DNA of 64,000 nt, taken from assembly GCA_035575925.1 (NCBI GenBank), contig DATLXK010000014.1:124001-188000 (forward strand). Direction: 5' to 3'. A program made the translations under genes and the position numbers. Of this stretch, positions 7,389-16,957 are shown one piece after another (positions within the stretch are counted from its first letter, which is position 1; each line of letters opens with the position of its first letter). The stretch comes from DASWTL01 sp035575925. Its GTDB lineage: Bacteria; Bacteroidota; Bacteroidia; Sphingobacteriales; Sphingobacteriaceae. The notes under the pieces were generated by a model. It had not been told where the DNA came from. It did not search any database and saw only the letters and a program-made list of their open reading frames with translations.

Positions 7389-8822
7389 TTATTGCTCTTC
7401 AATTATCCCTGACTTATCTCCAAACGCTTTCCATAAATAATAAATCGGCACGCCGGTTAATACAATAATCAGTCCGGGCCATGTAAAGTTTGGCTTGTAG
7501 ATGATTAGTAAAGTACAGAACGCAATTCCCATTATAATATATATTGCTGGTAAAATGGGGTAACCTATGGCTTTATACGGTCGTTCAGCATCAGGGCGTT
7601 TAACGCGTAAAATGTAAATCCCTATTATTGTTAAAACATAAAAAAGAACAACAACGAACGAGATCATATCAAGCAGATCACCATACTTGCCGCTCAGACA
7701 CAAAATACCAGCTACCAGGCATTGTATCCACAGGCCGGCTTCAGGTACTGCATGTTTGTTTAACTCTGCCGTCTTTTTGAAGAATAAGCCATCTTTAGCC
7801 ATGGTATAATATACCCTTGCGCCTGCCATAATCAATCCATTATTGCACCCGAATGTAGAAATCATGATCATTAACGCAATAACAATGGTTCCTATCCCGC
7901 CAAAGATCACCTTGGATGCTTCAACAGCTACCCTGTCTTTATCTGCCGTGGCTATTTCTTGTAAAGGCAATACTGCAGTATACATTACATTAGTCATCAC
8001 ATAAATAACAGTAACTATTAATGTTCCAAGGAATAAACTTAAACCAATGTTACGTTTAGGATTTTCCATTTCGCCCGCAATAAAGGTTACATTGTTCCAC
8101 GCATCACTACTAAAAATAGACCCTACCATGGCTGCTGCAATGGCCCCTAAACCTGCTACTACAGTAAGACTTTCAACAGAGCCGTCTGATGCGAGTTTTT
8201 TCATGCTCCATGCATCTGCCCAGTTTGCATCCCATACGTCTCCGTTCAATGCCAACAACCCAAACAGTATCAACCCAAACAGGCTTAAAAGCTTAGTTAG
8301 TGTAAAAGTGGTCTGGATGATCTTACCACCCTTCACACCTTTGGTATTAATATAAGTTAACAGTATAATAATAGCTATGGACAGTAATTGCGCCGGTGAA
8401 ATTTTTAGTGATCCAACAGTAAAAAGAACAATATCCTCACTTACCTGCGGTATCAGATATGCAGTAAATTTAGAAAACGCCACGCCGACAGCAGCTATCG
8501 TACCTGTTTGAATTACTGCAAAAAAGCTCCAACCATATAAAAAAGCAATTAATTTATTATAAGATTCTTTAAGATAAACGTATTGTCCGCCAGCCTTGGG
8601 AAACATAGCACTCAATTCGCCGTAGCTAAGAGCAGCGGTCAAAGTCATAAAACCAGTTATAACCCATACAGCAATTAGCCATCCGCTGGAGCCTACGTTT
8701 CGTATGATATCAGCACTTACAATAAAGATTCCTGATCCGATCATGCTGCCGGCTACCAGTAAGGTGCCATCCAAAAGACCCAGTTCACGTTTTAATTGGG
8801 GTTGCTCTGAATTGTTATCCAT
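7389..8822 (-). CDS. APC-family amino acid permease
   Basis: Inner-membrane transporter of 477 residues with about 12 TM helices. The TM1 motif VAGSMIGSGIFIV and the PKAGGQYVYLKESYN segment are typical of the APC superfamily (LAT/SteT-like). The substrate cannot be read from sequence. The open frame extends to a TTG seven codons upstream, but the ATG at 8822 is the better start. An exact -7 element lies 47 bp upstream of it. It is divergent from hppA. Confidence 0.92.
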   Translation of the reverse strand: MDNNSEQPQLKRELGLLDGTLLVAGSMIGSGIFIVSADIIRNVGSSGWLIAVWVITGFMTLTAALSYGELSAMFPKAGGQYVYLKESYNKLIAFLYGWSFFAVIQTGTIAAVGVAFSKFTAYLIPQVSEDIVLFTVGSLKISPAQLLSIAIIILLTYINTKGVKGGKIIQTTFTLTKLLSLFGLILFGLLALNGDVWDANWADAWSMKKLASDGSVESLTVVAGLGAIAAAMVGSIFSSDAWNNVTFIAGEMENPKRNIGLSLFLGTLIVTVIYVMTNVMYTAVLPLQEIATADKDRVAVEASKVIFGGIGTIVIALMIMISTFGCNNGLIMAGARVYYTMAKDGLFFKKTAELNKHAVPEAGLWIQCLVAGILCLSGKYGDLLDMISFVVVLFYVLTIIGIYILRVKRPDAERPYKAIGYPILPAIYIIMGIAFCTLLIIYKPNFTWPGLIIVLTGVPIYYLWKAFGDKSGIIEEQ

Positions 8823-8869
8823 TTTTACAACGAGGTTAGTCAACGAATTTATTTAAAAAAACTGCATTC

Positions 8870-8877
8870 CAAAACTA
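8870..8877 (-). promoter_or_regulatory. -7 element of the permease gene
   Basis: Minus-strand TAGTTTTG matches TAnnTTTG exactly and lies 47 bases before the ATG at 8822. No clear -33 TTTG is seen. It sits about 50 bases from the divergent hppA promoter. Confidence 0.5.
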
Positions 8878-8927
8878 TTATTTAAAGAAGGTTATTTAAT
8901 CCCCCGGGCATAAACAACGAAATTAAA

Positions 8928-8958
8928 TTTGTTTAGTGAATTATCCGTCTTATTTTTG
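8928..8958 (+). promoter_or_regulatory. Promoter of the membrane pyrophosphatase gene
   Basis: TTTG (8928-8931), a 19-base spacer and TATTTTTG (8951-8958) form a complete Bacteroidota -33/-7 promoter. Transcription should start about seven bases downstream, giving a leader of roughly 35 bases before the ATG at 9000. Confidence 0.7.
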
Positions 8959-8999
8959 CCGAATTCCTCTTTGAACAACCAATATATAAAATATACTAT

Positions 9000-11210
9000 A
9001 TGCAGTCTTTTAACGACAACTTAATTTATCTTATTCCGCTTTTTGGCGTTATCGGCATACTGGTAATGCTATATAAATCAGCATGGGTAACAAAACAAGA
9101 TGCTGGCGACGCTAACATGCAAACACTGGCCGGATATATAGCAGACGGCGCTATGGCTTTCTTACGTGCAGAATGGAAAATACTATCCTATTTCGCCATT
9201 ATTGCAGCCATTGTACTTGCCTGGTCTGGTACTCAAATCTCAACATCAAGTCCGGTAATTGCAATTTCATTCCTGATAGGTGCATTTACATCCGCTTTTG
9301 CAGGATATATTGGTATGCGAATAGCTACCAAGGCCAATGTCAGGACCACACAGGCAGCCAGAACAAGTCTGGCGCATGCATTAAATGTATCTTTTACTGC
9401 AGGTAGTGTAATGGGTATCGGGGTAGCGGGTTTGGCAGTTTTAGGATTGGGTTCGTTATTTATTGTTTTTTACCAGGCATATGTAGTAAATACGGGAGGT
9501 AGCGTAAACGGACCTGCTATGGAAAAGGCATTGGAAGTTTTGGCTGGCTTCTCTTTAGGTGCAGAATCAATCGCATTATTTGCCCGTGTAGGCGGTGGTA
9601 TATATACAAAAGCTGCCGACGTAGGCGCTGACCTTGTGGGCAAAGTAGAAGCAGGCATTCCTGAAGATGATGTACGTAACCCGGCAACTATAGCTGATAA
9701 CGTTGGAGATAACGTTGGAGATGTTGCTGGTATGGGCGCCGATTTATTCGGGTCATATGTAGCTACCATTCTTGCTACCATGGTTCTGGGAAGAGAGATC
9801 GTTTCAAATGATAATTTCGGTGGCATTGCCCCTATCCTTTTACCTATGCTTATTGCAGGTTTGGGCTTGATCTTTTCTATTGTAGCCACCTCCTTTGTTC
9901 GTATAAAGAACGAAACGGATAGTGTTCAAAACGCATTAAATTTAGGTAACTGGTCATCAATTATCATGACTGCCATAGCATCATATTTTGCAGTAATGTG
10001 GTTATTGCCTGAAAACATGAGCATCCGTGGATTTGCATTTGACCGTACCGATGTATTTCTGGCCATTATGGTGGGATTAGTTGTGGGTACACTGATGAGT
10101 ATTATTACCGAATACTATACAGCAATGGGCAAACGTCCCGTGGTATCAATTATTAAACAATCTTCTACAGGGCATGCTACAAACATAATTGCCGGCTTAG
10201 CCGTAGGTATGGAGTCAACAGTACTTCCCATTCTTGTACTTGCTGCAGGAATTTATGGTTCTTTCCACTTTGCAGGATTATATGGTGTTGCTATTGCAGC
10301 TGCAGGTATGATGGCTACTACAGCCATGCAGTTAGCTATTGATGCATTTGGCCCTATTGCAGATAATGCGGGTGGTATAGCAGAGATGAGCGGGCTTCCA
10401 GCTGAAGTACGGGAACGTACAGATAATTTAGATGCGGTAGGAAATACTACTGCAGCTACCGGTAAGGGTTTTGCAATTGCATCTGCAGCATTAACATCGT
10501 TAGCTTTATTTGCCGCTTTTGTTGGTATCGCCGGAATTGATCGTATAGATATTTATAAAGCAGATGTACTCTCCGGATTATTTGTCGGAGGCATGATACC
10601 TTACATATTCTCAGCATTATGTATTTCGGCAGTAGGACGTGCCGCAATGGAGATGGTTCAGGAAGTTCGCCGTCAGTTTCGCGAAATACCGGGCATTATG
10701 GAGTACAAAGCTAAGCCTGAATACGAAAAATGTGTGGCTATTTCAACCAAAGCTTCTATCCGGGAGATGATGGCTCCGGGAGCAATTGCACTGTTAGTCC
10801 CTATTATTGTGGGTTTTTCATTCGGTCCTGAAGTATTAGGAGGCTTACTTGCCGGAGTTACGGTTTCAGGGGTTCTTATGGGAATTTTCCAATCTAATGC
10901 CGGGGGTGCATGGGATAATGCTAAAAAATCATTTGAAAAAGGTGTTGAAATAGATGGGGAAATGTATTATAAAAAATCTGAGCCTCATAAAGCATCAGTA
11001 ACAGGTGATACTGTGGGAGATCCTTTTAAAGACACGTCCGGACCATCCATGAACATACTTATTAAATTAATGTCTATCGTTTCGCTTATCATTGCCCCGC
11101 ATATATCAGAGCGTGCTGTTGAAACGGTTATGAAACCTGAAATTAAGAAAGAAACTATCCTCGCTAAAAAAGATATTCCTAAATCAGTATATAAAGTAAC
11201 TATTAATTAG
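9000..11210 (+). CDS. hppA: Membrane-bound ion-pumping pyrophosphatase, K+-dependent type
   Basis: Integral membrane enzyme that couples PPi hydrolysis to outward H+ and/or Na+ pumping. It has 736 residues and about 16 TM helices. The substrate-binding block EDDVRNPATIADNVGDNVGD is at about 222-241. Ala485 in GNTTAATGKG occupies the position where K+-independent enzymes have Lys, so the enzyme is predicted to need K+. In TM6 the sequence is DLFGSYVA: Gly251 stands where Na+-pumping forms have Glu, and Ala255 where plant-type H+ pumps have the shifted Glu. The ion transported therefore cannot be assigned safely. It has its own promoter and terminator. Confidence 0.96.
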   Translation: MQSFNDNLIYLIPLFGVIGILVMLYKSAWVTKQDAGDANMQTLAGYIADGAMAFLRAEWKILSYFAIIAAIVLAWSGTQISTSSPVIAISFLIGAFTSAFAGYIGMRIATKANVRTTQAARTSLAHALNVSFTAGSVMGIGVAGLAVLGLGSLFIVFYQAYVVNTGGSVNGPAMEKALEVLAGFSLGAESIALFARVGGGIYTKAADVGADLVGKVEAGIPEDDVRNPATIADNVGDNVGDVAGMGADLFGSYVATILATMVLGREIVSNDNFGGIAPILLPMLIAGLGLIFSIVATSFVRIKNETDSVQNALNLGNWSSIIMTAIASYFAVMWLLPENMSIRGFAFDRTDVFLAIMVGLVVGTLMSIITEYYTAMGKRPVVSIIKQSSTGHATNIIAGLAVGMESTVLPILVLAAGIYGSFHFAGLYGVAIAAAGMMATTAMQLAIDAFGPIADNAGGIAEMSGLPAEVRERTDNLDAVGNTTAATGKGFAIASAALTSLALFAAFVGIAGIDRIDIYKADVLSGLFVGGMIPYIFSALCISAVGRAAMEMVQEVRRQFREIPGIMEYKAKPEYEKCVAISTKASIREMMAPGAIALLVPIIVGFSFGPEVLGGLLAGVTVSGVLMGIFQSNAGGAWDNAKKSFEKGVEIDGEMYYKKSEPHKASVTGDTVGDPFKDTSGPSMNILIKLMSIVSLIIAPHISERAVETVMKPEIKKETILAKKDIPKSVYKVTIN

Positions 11211-11221
11211 GTTTAAATTAT

Positions 11222-11260
11222 AAGAGGGATTTCACCAAAAGAAATCCCTCTTCCTTTTTT
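11222..11260 (+). terminator. Rho-independent terminator after hppA
   Basis: Perfect 12-bp stem AAGAGGGATTTC/GAAATCCCTCTT with a 7-base loop, followed by CCTTTTTT. It begins 12 bases after the hppA stop. Confidence 0.9.
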
Positions 11261-11327
11261 AAAATAAATTATTTAGGTTTGAAATAGAACTAATAATTAA
11301 CCAATTAAATATTAAATATCAGAACCA

Positions 11328-12848
11328 ATGGGCCTATTCCAAAAAAAACCTCTATCTCTACTGCTTGCAGATGCATCTGAAACAGAAAAAGGTTTAAAAC
11401 GAACACTTTCAGCAGGTTCACTAGTAGCCCTGGGTATTGGAGCTATAATTGGCGCAGGTTTATTTGTTAGAACTGCTTCTGCTGCTGCCCAAAATGCAGG
11501 ACCATCAGTAACATTGGGTTTTATTGTTGCTGCAATTGGGTGTGCATTAGCAGGCCTCTGTTATGCTGAACTTTCTTCATCTATCCCCATTGCCGGAAGT
11601 GCCTACACCTATAGTTATGCCACCATGGGCGAACTGGTTGCATGGATAATTGGGTGGGATTTGATACTTGAATATGCGGTTGGTGCCGCTACTGTTGGTA
11701 TTGCATGGAGTGAGTATTTAAATGATTTATTAGTAAATGTACTCCATTGGCAGGCTATACCCTATGAATGGAGCCACTCCCCTTTTCAGCAATCAATAGA
11801 CGGAGTGAATGGAATGATAAACCTGCCCGCTTTATTTATTGTTACATTATTAACTTTTGTACTGATAAAGGGCACAGAAGAGTCGGCTTTGATTAATGGT
11901 ATTATTGTAATTGCTAAAGTGGCCATTGTAATCTTAATAATTATTTTAGGCTGGGGATTTATTAATCCGGTAAACCACGAAGTATACATACCTGAACCTT
12001 CTGTCTACAAAGACCATCAGGGCATCGCACATAATTACGGAGGTATTATGGGTATATTAGGTGCGGCCGGAGTAGTATTCTTTGCATTCATCGGTTTTGA
12101 TGCCGTAAGTACGGCTGCTCAGGAAGCCAAAAATCCTAAAAGAGATATGCCTATTGGTATTTTGGGATCATTAGCAGTATGTACTGTTTTGTATATTCTT
12201 TTTGCTCATGTACTTACAGGAATAGCCACGGTTGAAGATTTCAGAACTACCGGAAAAGAGGCTTCTGTGGCATTTGCAATCAATAAATATATGATTGGCT
12301 ATGAGTGGCTGGGTAAACTGGTAACTGTAGCTATCCTTGCGGGTTTCTCCTCAGTTATTCTGGTAATGCTATTGGGCCAGTCAAGAGTATTTTATTCAAT
12401 GAGCCGTGATGGTTTATTACCTAAATCGTTCAGTGAAATCCACCCGAAATATAAAACTCCTTACAAAGCAAATTTATTCATACTTATATTGGTAGGGCTT
12501 TTTGCAGCATTTGTACCTGGAGATATTGTAGGTGACATGACCAGCATAGGTACCTTGTTTGCCTTTATGCTTGTTTGTGCTGCGGTTATTGTTTTACGTA
12601 AAACTAACCCTGAGCTACCCAGACAATTTAAAACACCGTGGGTGCCTTTTGTACCCATATTAGGAATTCTTATTTGCGGAGCAATGATATTTGGACTGGG
12701 ATGGACCAATTGGTTAAGGTTAGGCATTTGGCTATTACTTGGCTTTATTATTTATTTCGGATACAGTAAAAAGCATTCAGTTCTTGGAAATTCCGGTAAA
12801 ACCGTTATTCCAAAAGATCCGGAGCAGCCTAAGGTAATTGAAGATTAA
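11328..12848 (+). CDS. APC-family amino acid permease, cationic amino acid transporter-like
   Basis: A 506-residue inner-membrane permease with about 12 TM helices. The N-terminal LKRTLSAGSLVALGIGAIIG and the IGAGLFVRT motif, then the GWDLILEYAVGAATVGIAWSEYL region, resemble the CAT/YfnA branch of the APC superfamily. The C-terminus has the PELPRQFKTPWVPFVPILGI segment common in that branch. The substrate is probably an amino acid, not further defined. It stands alone between two hairpin terminators. It is clearly divergent in sequence from the permease at 7389-8822. Confidence 0.92.
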   Translation: MGLFQKKPLSLLLADASETEKGLKRTLSAGSLVALGIGAIIGAGLFVRTASAAAQNAGPSVTLGFIVAAIGCALAGLCYAELSSSIPIAGSAYTYSYATMGELVAWIIGWDLILEYAVGAATVGIAWSEYLNDLLVNVLHWQAIPYEWSHSPFQQSIDGVNGMINLPALFIVTLLTFVLIKGTEESALINGIIVIAKVAIVILIIILGWGFINPVNHEVYIPEPSVYKDHQGIAHNYGGIMGILGAAGVVFFAFIGFDAVSTAAQEAKNPKRDMPIGILGSLAVCTVLYILFAHVLTGIATVEDFRTTGKEASVAFAINKYMIGYEWLGKLVTVAILAGFSSVILVMLLGQSRVFYSMSRDGLLPKSFSEIHPKYKTPYKANLFILILVGLFAAFVPGDIVGDMTSIGTLFAFMLVCAAVIVLRKTNPELPRQFKTPWVPFVPILGILICGAMIFGLGWTNWLRLGIWLLLGFIIYFGYSKKHSVLGNSGKTVIPKDPEQPKVIED

Positions 12849-12850
12849 TA

Positions 12851-12884
12851 AAAAAGGTTCCGGAGTATTTCGGAACCTTTTTTA
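12851..12884 (+). terminator. Rho-independent terminator after the permease gene
   Basis: Stem AAAAAGGTTCCG/CGGAACCTTTTT around an 8-base loop, directly after the stop codon. The A-rich and T-rich arms allow function in both directions, so it could also act on the convergent gene ending at 12947. Confidence 0.85.
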
Positions 12885-12946
12885 TTAATGATGTTATAAT
12901 GAGGCAACTTGATTAAGCTGTCAAACTTGGTGTTAAACTTATCAGG

Positions 12947-14107
12947 TTATTTTACCAATCGAGCTACAAACATCGTATCAGCTTTTTCATGGTAGCCCTT
13001 AATCACTTCCATTTTATCCAGCTTTAAACCTTTTTCCCGAATAAGGTAGTTTACAACGTCCTCATTTTCTTCTTTAAAAACAGAACAAGTTATATAAATC
13101 AACGGGCTCCCCGGTTTTAGGTAATTAATCACCTGGGAGGCTATGGTCTTTTGAAGGCCCTGGAATTGCATGAGTTTACGTTCATGGAACTGGCTGATCA
13201 TTTCAGGTGTACGTCCCCATGTACCCGACCCGGTACACGGTGCATCCAGGATAATACCGTCAAATTCAAAATGATGAAGTATTGGCGCAGGATTTTGAAG
13301 CAGGTCTATCACCTTTTTCTGATAAACACGTATTCCTGCATTTTGAAAGCGCGCATCCAGATTAGTTAACACCGATTCACGAATATCTGTTACCAATAAC
13401 CTGATGCCAGGCTGACTATGAAATAAATGAATAGATTTCCCTCCCGAACCGGCACATGCATCCCACCAATATTCATTTTCCCCTGCTTCAAAAAAGTTTC
13501 CCGTTCGCTGGGATGAAAGATCCTGAATTTCGAATGGTACAAGTTCAGCAGCAGGAAATAGTTCATGCAGCTTTGTTCCATTAGGTAAGGCTAATGTTTG
13601 GGGGTATATTTCGGTAAAATGAATATCACTTTCAGTTAACTTTGCTTTTACCAGGTTTTCCTTTCCGGGATGTATCCGAATGAACAAATCAGGCTGAACA
13701 AAAATTGATTTTAGAAATGCTTCCTTATCTATTCCTGCTGATAAATGCTGCGTGAATGGATATACTTCTTCTAAAATAAATCCCTCCGCTTTTAATCTCA
13801 TTATCTTACTGTCCGGAGATTCCTTAATATGTTCATGCAGATCCGGCCTAAAATAATCTAAAAAAGCATTTTCTTCTGTACTGCATAAGAATTCAGCAAT
13901 AAATAACCGTTGATCCGGAGCCATGGGTGTACAGGCCTTTCCAAGCCTGAAATGATTATATAACAACCGGGATGTAGTCCGGCGGTCGTTAGAGCCCATC
14001 TGTTTATTTTTCTTAAAATAGCCTTGCAAAAATTTTGCAAGTGGCATGTTTTCCGGATATTCTCCTAACGCTTTAAGAAAATTTCTAAGTAGCTGCTCAA
14101 ACCTCAT
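12947..14107 (-). CDS. RsmB/NOP-family RNA (cytosine-5)-methyltransferase
   Basis: A 386-residue SAM-dependent RNA m5C methyltransferase. The SAM motif is WWDACAGSGGKSIHLF. The two family cysteines are in DAPCTGSGTWG and YITCSVFKEEN, the catalytic and release cysteines of this family. The N-terminal about 130 residues look like the RsmB accessory domain, though shortened compared with E. coli RsmB (429 residues). The target (16S C967 in RsmB) is inferred from family only. Its ATG overlaps the stop of the upstream lipoprotein gene by 4 bp. Confidence 0.88.
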   Translation of the reverse strand: MRFEQLLRNFLKALGEYPENMPLAKFLQGYFKKNKQMGSNDRRTTSRLLYNHFRLGKACTPMAPDQRLFIAEFLCSTEENAFLDYFRPDLHEHIKESPDSKIMRLKAEGFILEEVYPFTQHLSAGIDKEAFLKSIFVQPDLFIRIHPGKENLVKAKLTESDIHFTEIYPQTLALPNGTKLHELFPAAELVPFEIQDLSSQRTGNFFEAGENEYWWDACAGSGGKSIHLFHSQPGIRLLVTDIRESVLTNLDARFQNAGIRVYQKKVIDLLQNPAPILHHFEFDGIILDAPCTGSGTWGRTPEMISQFHERKLMQFQGLQKTIASQVINYLKPGSPLIYITCSVFKEENEDVVNYLIREKGLKLDKMEVIKGYHEKADTMFVARLVK

Positions 14108-15345
14108 TTTACAATTTTCAGTTCATAAGCTCGATACTCCAGAAATTTAATTTCCGTATTCTGAAAGCCAGAAGCGGCATCGTATGAAAATTTAAAGTCA
14201 TTATGTAGTCCTTCATAGGATTTGGTCATTTTTGTGATATAATCTGGTCCAAATTCGCCTAATAATCCACCAAAATAATATCCGATATCAAACCCCTTAA
14301 ATGAATACTCAGAAGGATCTGTCTTAAATTCTGAATGATACCGTGTAACAAATTTTCTAATCCTTTCGTCATTATAATCAATTGTGTAAGATGAGGTTAT
14401 CCTGGTGTTTAATTGTTGTAACTGTTCCACATCAATATTGATTTTGCTCCAGTTTGGATGCCCAAATACATCAATCTTAAATTTATTGCCTGCACTTAAT
14501 TTAAACAATCGGTTAATGGTAGGCATAACAAAACTTTGTTCCTCAGGCGCAACAATCACTATATTGTTCCTGGTTTTTGATAAGAACGATTCTATACCAA
14601 CACTATTAGTTACTTCGGTAATTTTCAACGTGTTTGCTGATAATGAACTCAGATATGTTTTTACAGGGCCTGCGAATTTTTCAGAATCTGAACTTCGGGT
14701 ATTAATAAGAATGATATTGCTATTTGCGGCAGAATAATTTTTAGCAATATAATAAGCAACCTTCCAGCCATGTTGGTCAATAGTATTGTTAACCGTAACC
14801 AATAGCGGATTATTGAATTGCAAAGGCGCACTGGCGGCTAATGGCGATACCTGTAATTTATTTTTCAATTTGGCCAGGTTTGAAAAAGTCCTGATTTCAT
14901 CAGGAAATACAGGCCCGATGATCAGATCATTGTCGGTTACTGTGGTATTCCGGCTCAGGTTTGCTATTTGATTTTCATTGCTTTGGCCGTCAAAAACACC
15001 AAGCCGGAAATGATATCCGCGCTTTTTCAGGGAATCGAATGCCAGTTTTAATCCCTGGTAAAAGTCAATGGCAAGGTCAGACTTTGAAATATCTTTTATG
15101 GTAGCCTGTTCAGGATTAACATTATTTAGGTTAAAGGGTAAAATTAGCGCAATCGAATTAATCCTGGGCTGCAGATCAATAATTTTTGGCTGCTCCTGCT
15201 TTGGCAATTCTCCCGGCTTATCCGGATGCCTGATTGGTGGTGGTATGGTTTTAGGTGAACATCCTGAGAGGATACCAAATAAAACAGCGACAAAAAAAAT
15301 GTTATTCCCACTCAATAGTTGCAGGGGGTTTTGAACTGATATCAT
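14104..15345 (-). CDS. Lipoprotein with a type 1 periplasmic-binding fold (LpoA/receptor-ligand-like)
   Basis: An envelope lipoprotein of up to 413 residues. A hydrophobic signal (NNIFFVAVLFGILSGC) ends in a lipobox Cys, followed by a Pro-rich tether and a periplasmic-binding-fold domain (IALILPFNLNN... DLIIGPVFPDE... LQVSPLAAS) like ABC substrate-binding proteins and the penicillin-binding-protein activator LpoA. The ATG at 15345 overlaps guaA by 44 bp. A TTG at 15315 would give a more usual signal peptide and a 14-bp overlap. The ligand is unknown. It sits between guaA and the RsmB-like gene in an apparent operon. Confidence 0.75.
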   Translation of the reverse strand: MISVQNPLQLLSGNNIFFVAVLFGILSGCSPKTIPPPIRHPDKPGELPKQEQPKIIDLQPRINSIALILPFNLNNVNPEQATIKDISKSDLAIDFYQGLKLAFDSLKKRGYHFRLGVFDGQSNENQIANLSRNTTVTDNDLIIGPVFPDEIRTFSNLAKLKNKLQVSPLAASAPLQFNNPLLVTVNNTIDQHGWKVAYYIAKNYSAANSNIILINTRSSDSEKFAGPVKTYLSSLSANTLKITEVTNSVGIESFLSKTRNNIVIVAPEEQSFVMPTINRLFKLSAGNKFKIDVFGHPNWSKINIDVEQLQQLNTRITSSYTIDYNDERIRKFVTRYHSEFKTDPSEYSFKGFDIGYYFGGLLGEFGPDYITKMTKSYEGLHNDFKFSYDAASGFQNTEIKFLEYRAYELKIVK

Positions 15346-16831
15346 AGACCACGCGGTTTATCCCTTTTACATTATTTATTATTTCGTTGGATATCTTAGC
15401 TAACAATTCGTAAGGGAGATGACTCCAATCAGCTGTCATACCATCCACAGAGCCCACAGCCCGTAAACAAATAACGTTCTCATAAGTTCTTTCGTCTCCC
15501 ATAACGCCTACTGATTGTACTGGTAAGAAGATAGCGCCCGCTTGCCAAACCTTATCATACCAGCCCGACTCTTTCAAGTTATTGATATAAATAAAATCTG
15601 CTTCCTGTAGTATAGCTACTTTATCCGGGGTAATCTCATCGAGAATACGGATAGCAAGGCCCGGACCCGGAAATGGATGACGCTGTAAAATAATATCATC
15701 AATACCCAAAGCCTTTCCTACTCTCCGCACCTCATCTTTAAATAAAGTATTTAGAGGCTCAACCACCTTAAGCTTCATAAAATCAGGTAATCCGCCAACG
15801 TTATGATGGGATTTAATTGTTGCAGATGGACCATTTACAGATATAGATTCAATAACATCCGGATAAATAGTTCCCTGTCCAAGCCACTTCACGTCCTGAA
15901 CTTCATGCGCAGCATCATCAAAAACTTCTATAAATACTCTACCAATTGCTTTTCTCTTTTCTTCCGGATCTCTTAACCCAGCAAGTTGACTCAGAAACCG
16001 GTCTTTTGCATTAATGCCCTTAACATTAAGCCCCATGTGTTTATACGAATCTAAAACCTGCTCATATTCATTCTTGCGTAATAAGCCGTTGTCAACAAAA
16101 ATGCAATGAAGGTTTTTCCCAATGGCCTGATGAAGAAGTATAGCTGCTACAGACGAGTCTACACCGCCCGATAATCCCAACACTACTTTATCATTACCTA
16201 TTTTGTTTTTTAAGGCTTGAATAGTGGTTTCAATGAATGAATCAGGTGTCCAATCCCGCATACATCCGCAGATATCAACCAGAAAATTCTCCAGTAGTTG
16301 TTTTCCATCAGTACTATGCGTAACCTCAGGATGAAACTGAATCCCATAAGTATTTGTACCCTTAACGTGGTAAGCTGCTACTTTTACAGTATCTGTACTG
16401 GCAATCACTTCAAATTCATCTGGAATTTGCGATATGGTATCGCCATGCGACATCCAAACCTGCGAAGAGTGTGGAATACCTTTGAGTAAAGCATTATTTT
16501 CACTCAGATATTGAAGATTAGCCCTCCCGTATTCACGTATAGTGGATGGAGTTACCTCACCACCGGAATGATGTGCAATATATTGCGCCCCATAGCAAAC
16601 CCCCAAAACCGGATACTTTTTTCCAAGTGAATTGAAATCAATGTGTGGTGCATCCGGCTGGCGTACCGAGAACGGGCTACCCGACAGAATGATACCCTTC
16701 ACATCTGAATCAAACTCCGGAAGATGGTTATAAGGATGTATTTCGCAATAAACATTAAGTTCGCGAACGCGTCTGGCTATAAGTTGTGTGTATTGAGACC
16801 CAAAGTCAAGAATGATGATTTTTTCCTGCAT
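15302..16831 (-). CDS. guaA: GMP synthase (glutamine-hydrolysing)
   Basis: Cytoplasmic enzyme that converts XMP to GMP with ATP and glutamine. The 509 residues comprise a class I glutamine amidotransferase domain (nucleophile Cys79 in VLGVCYGAQYIAHH; His/Glu in QFHPEVTHS), an ATP-PPase domain with P-loop LGLSGGVDSSVAA, and the C-terminal dimerisation domain ending PPATIEWE, the classical GuaA terminus. It is the first gene of a minus-strand run with the overlapping lipoprotein and RsmB-like genes. A near-consensus -7 (TATCTTCG) lies just before the ATG. Confidence 0.98.
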   Translation of the reverse strand: MQEKIIILDFGSQYTQLIARRVRELNVYCEIHPYNHLPEFDSDVKGIILSGSPFSVRQPDAPHIDFNSLGKKYPVLGVCYGAQYIAHHSGGEVTPSTIREYGRANLQYLSENNALLKGIPHSSQVWMSHGDTISQIPDEFEVIASTDTVKVAAYHVKGTNTYGIQFHPEVTHSTDGKQLLENFLVDICGCMRDWTPDSFIETTIQALKNKIGNDKVVLGLSGGVDSSVAAILLHQAIGKNLHCIFVDNGLLRKNEYEQVLDSYKHMGLNVKGINAKDRFLSQLAGLRDPEEKRKAIGRVFIEVFDDAAHEVQDVKWLGQGTIYPDVIESISVNGPSATIKSHHNVGGLPDFMKLKVVEPLNTLFKDEVRRVGKALGIDDIILQRHPFPGPGLAIRILDEITPDKVAILQEADFIYINNLKESGWYDKVWQAGAIFLPVQSVGVMGDERTYENVICLRAVGSVDGMTADWSHLPYELLAKISNEIINNVKGINRVVYDISSKPPATIEWE

Positions 16832-16957
16832 GGGCGAAGATAATAAAAGTTAGTTTTCCCGTTCCTTAAAAGTTAGCTTACTTATTTTTTACTTTCTTTT
16901 AAAACGTACATATTTCTGAATCTGCCGTTTTATGATCTGGCAATTGAAGGTTTTTTT

